From NCBI RefSeq assembly GCF_900996225.1, contig NZ_CAAJGL010000156.1, positions 62,001 to 126,000 on the forward strand: 64,000 nucleotides of DNA, read 5' to 3'. Of this stretch, positions 62,877-64,000 are shown piece by piece. A model generated the notes under the pieces. The model did no database searches, had not been told where the DNA came from, and worked only from the letters and a program-made list of their open reading frames with translations. Position 1 is the first letter of the stretch. Every line of letters starts with the position of its first letter. The position numbers and the translations under genes are program-made. This stretch comes from Paraburkholderia sp. BCC1884 (GTDB lineage: Bacteria; Pseudomonadota; Gammaproteobacteria; Burkholderiales; Burkholderiaceae).

Positions 62877-63822
62877 TCGCTTTCATCCTCCAGCAATACG
62901 GGGTTTCGCCAACGAGGCGTTTGAACACGGTTGTAAAGTGAGCCTGGGAGCGAAAGCCGCAGCTCAGCGCCACATCGAGCACGTTGTGTCGCGACTCGAG
63001 CAGGAGCTGCTGGGCGTGGTCGATCCGCCGGCGTAAAAGGTATTCGTGCGGGCGCATGCCGGTTGCGCGACGGAATTGCGACGCGAAGTGCATCCGCGTC
63101 AATCCCGTGCTATTGGCGATGTCGGCAAGCCCGATCGATTCGGACAGGTGCGCGTCGATATAGTCGATCGCGCGACTGAGCCGCCACGAAGGCAAGGCAC
63201 TCGCTTCACGCGCTTTGCGCTCCGTCACCGTGAAGTGCCGAGCAATCACGCGCGACACGATCGCGAGACTCACGCTGTCGGTGAAGACCTTGCCGAGCGT
63301 GGCGTCGTCGGACTGCGAGACGGCCAGCGCCTGGCCCAACCGTTCGAGTGCGGGATCGCGCACGAGCTTCGGATCGTCGATACGGATGTCGCCCGTGTGC
63401 GAGCGGCCGAAAGTGTCCTCGAAGCATTCGCCCATGACCTGCTGCGAGACGAACAGATGCAACACGTCCGCCGCGGACTCGAACACCGCGCTGCACGGCA
63501 CGCTCGGCGCGGTGATCTGAATCGCACCTGCCGTGACGCGTCCGCGAACCAGGGTGCGCCCGGCATGCGCGAAGCTGAGCGACGTGCACTTGAGGTTCAT
63601 CGCGATGCAATGATGCGCGGTGTTGCCGGGGTTGATGACTTCGAGAGACCCGCCGTCGTTGCGTATCCACCGCGACACGAGGATGTTGCTACGCTGAGAT
63701 GCGGCGGCGTGCCCCTCGTGACTCGGGTCGCGCCATGCATGCTCCATGCCGATCGAGCTCACGCGACTTCTATGGATAACGTCGAGGGCGGGTTCGGGAG
63801 ACGAAGAGAACGAACTGATCAT
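62863..63822 (-). CDS. AraC-family transcriptional regulator
   Basis: This 319-residue regulator has a variable N-terminal sensing domain and a C-terminal AraC DNA-binding domain (about 215-315). The first helix-turn-helix is SIGLADIANSTGLTRMHFASQFRRATGMRPHEYLLRRRI. The second is NVLDVALSCGFRSQAHFTTVFKRLVGETPYCWR. The ATG at 63822 begins MISSFSSS. It precedes the 64-residue ORF and the DUF3331 gene on the same strand. Its target and inducer are unknown. Confidence 0.92.
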   Translation of the reverse strand: MISSFSSSPEPALDVIHRSRVSSIGMEHAWRDPSHEGHAAASQRSNILVSRWIRNDGGSLEVINPGNTAHHCIAMNLKCTSLSFAHAGRTLVRGRVTAGAIQITAPSVPCSAVFESAADVLHLFVSQQVMGECFEDTFGRSHTGDIRIDDPKLVRDPALERLGQALAVSQSDDATLGKVFTDSVSLAIVSRVIARHFTVTERKAREASALPSWRLSRAIDYIDAHLSESIGLADIANSTGLTRMHFASQFRRATGMRPHEYLLRRRIDHAQQLLLESRHNVLDVALSCGFRSQAHFTTVFKRLVGETPYCWRMKANVDR

Positions 63823-64000
63823 GATCGGTCTTCCTGAATGAGTGATGTGACGGTGCGGCTTTGAACAGGCACCGCGATGACTCCAAGGTAACGCACCGCA
63901 AACACGTCAACTAGCCCTACATACGGTTGCCTGGAATGACCAATGGTTCGATCCACTCATATGCAGGTTTAGTCTCGCAGAGCGACGCGCAGGCAGTACG
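63823..64000. other. Right-end non-coding stretch
   Basis: The last 178 bases upstream of the AraC gene contain no supportable gene. They probably carry its promoter. No repeat or hairpin stands out. Confidence 0.4.

Noticed and set aside
1..64000. CRISPR arrays, insertion sequences, prophage genes, rRNA and tRNA genes
   Set aside because: No regularly spaced repeats, transposase or integrase motifs, terminal inverted repeats, rRNA segments or tRNA-like cloverleaf sequences were recognised by eye. A tRNAscan or IS search could still reveal small ones.

Overview
The window is about 63% GC and densely coded on both strands. It contains no rRNA, tRNA, CRISPR array, insertion sequence or phage gene that I can recognise. 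A CYP116B-type P450-reductase fusion, an HpnH hopanoid enzyme, a DUF3331 protein, NodT-type efflux lipoproteins and many LysR/IclR/LacI/AraC regulators together point to a beta-proteobacterium of the Burkholderia/Paraburkholderia group. This looks like ordinary accessory-rich chromosome (or chromid), not a recent island.

Left part (1-15,981). A self-sufficient cytochrome P450 (cut by the window edge) is divergent from an IclR regulator, with overlapping palindromes between them. Then come an HD-domain phosphohydrolase and a methionine/B12 block: a MetR-like LysR gene divergent from metE, a PLP-dependent Met/Cys-metabolism enzyme, and a second MetR-like LysR gene that overlaps cobF (precorrin-6A synthase). 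An MFS transporter, hpnH with an unusual C-terminal extension, and an EamA transporter follow.

Middle part (16,036-40,835). A complete EmrAB-NodT pump operon is divergent from a CecR-like TetR gene, with a repeat-rich operator between them. Next is a sugar-acid-type catabolic neighbourhood: 2-hydroxyacid dehydrogenase, ACS-family MFS transporter, a citrate-synthase-fold protein with an N-terminal helix-turn-helix, a LacI regulator, an RraA-family protein, and an IlvD/Edd dehydratase. The dehydratase has two 16-bp palindromic LacI-type operators at its start, 60 bp apart. An Old Yellow Enzyme gene overlaps an SDR-fold gene that lacks the catalytic Tyr and Lys. An MdtABC-NodT RND efflux operon closes this section.

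Right part (41,444-63,822). A four-gene signalling operon encodes an OmpR-type response regulator, a 1668-residue pseudokinase/ATPase/GAF/histidine-kinase fusion, a REC-PAS3-HK-REC hybrid kinase and a REC-HK protein. Beside it are two paralogous winged-helix/predicted-ATPase regulators flanking a receiver-only and a FixJ-like response regulator. Two small hypothetical genes separate this from a YdeP-like molybdopterin oxidoreductase overlapping cydA, followed by cydB and a strong hairpin. The window ends with a DUF3331 protein, a 64-residue ORF and an AraC regulator.

The most notable candidates for new biology are the degenerate-kinase sensor fusion and its phosphorelay operon, the paired winged-helix ATPases around two response regulators, and the HTH-citrate-synthase fusion inside the LacI-operator-controlled sugar-acid cluster. 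All functional links are inferred from gene order and motifs read by eye. No database search was possible.
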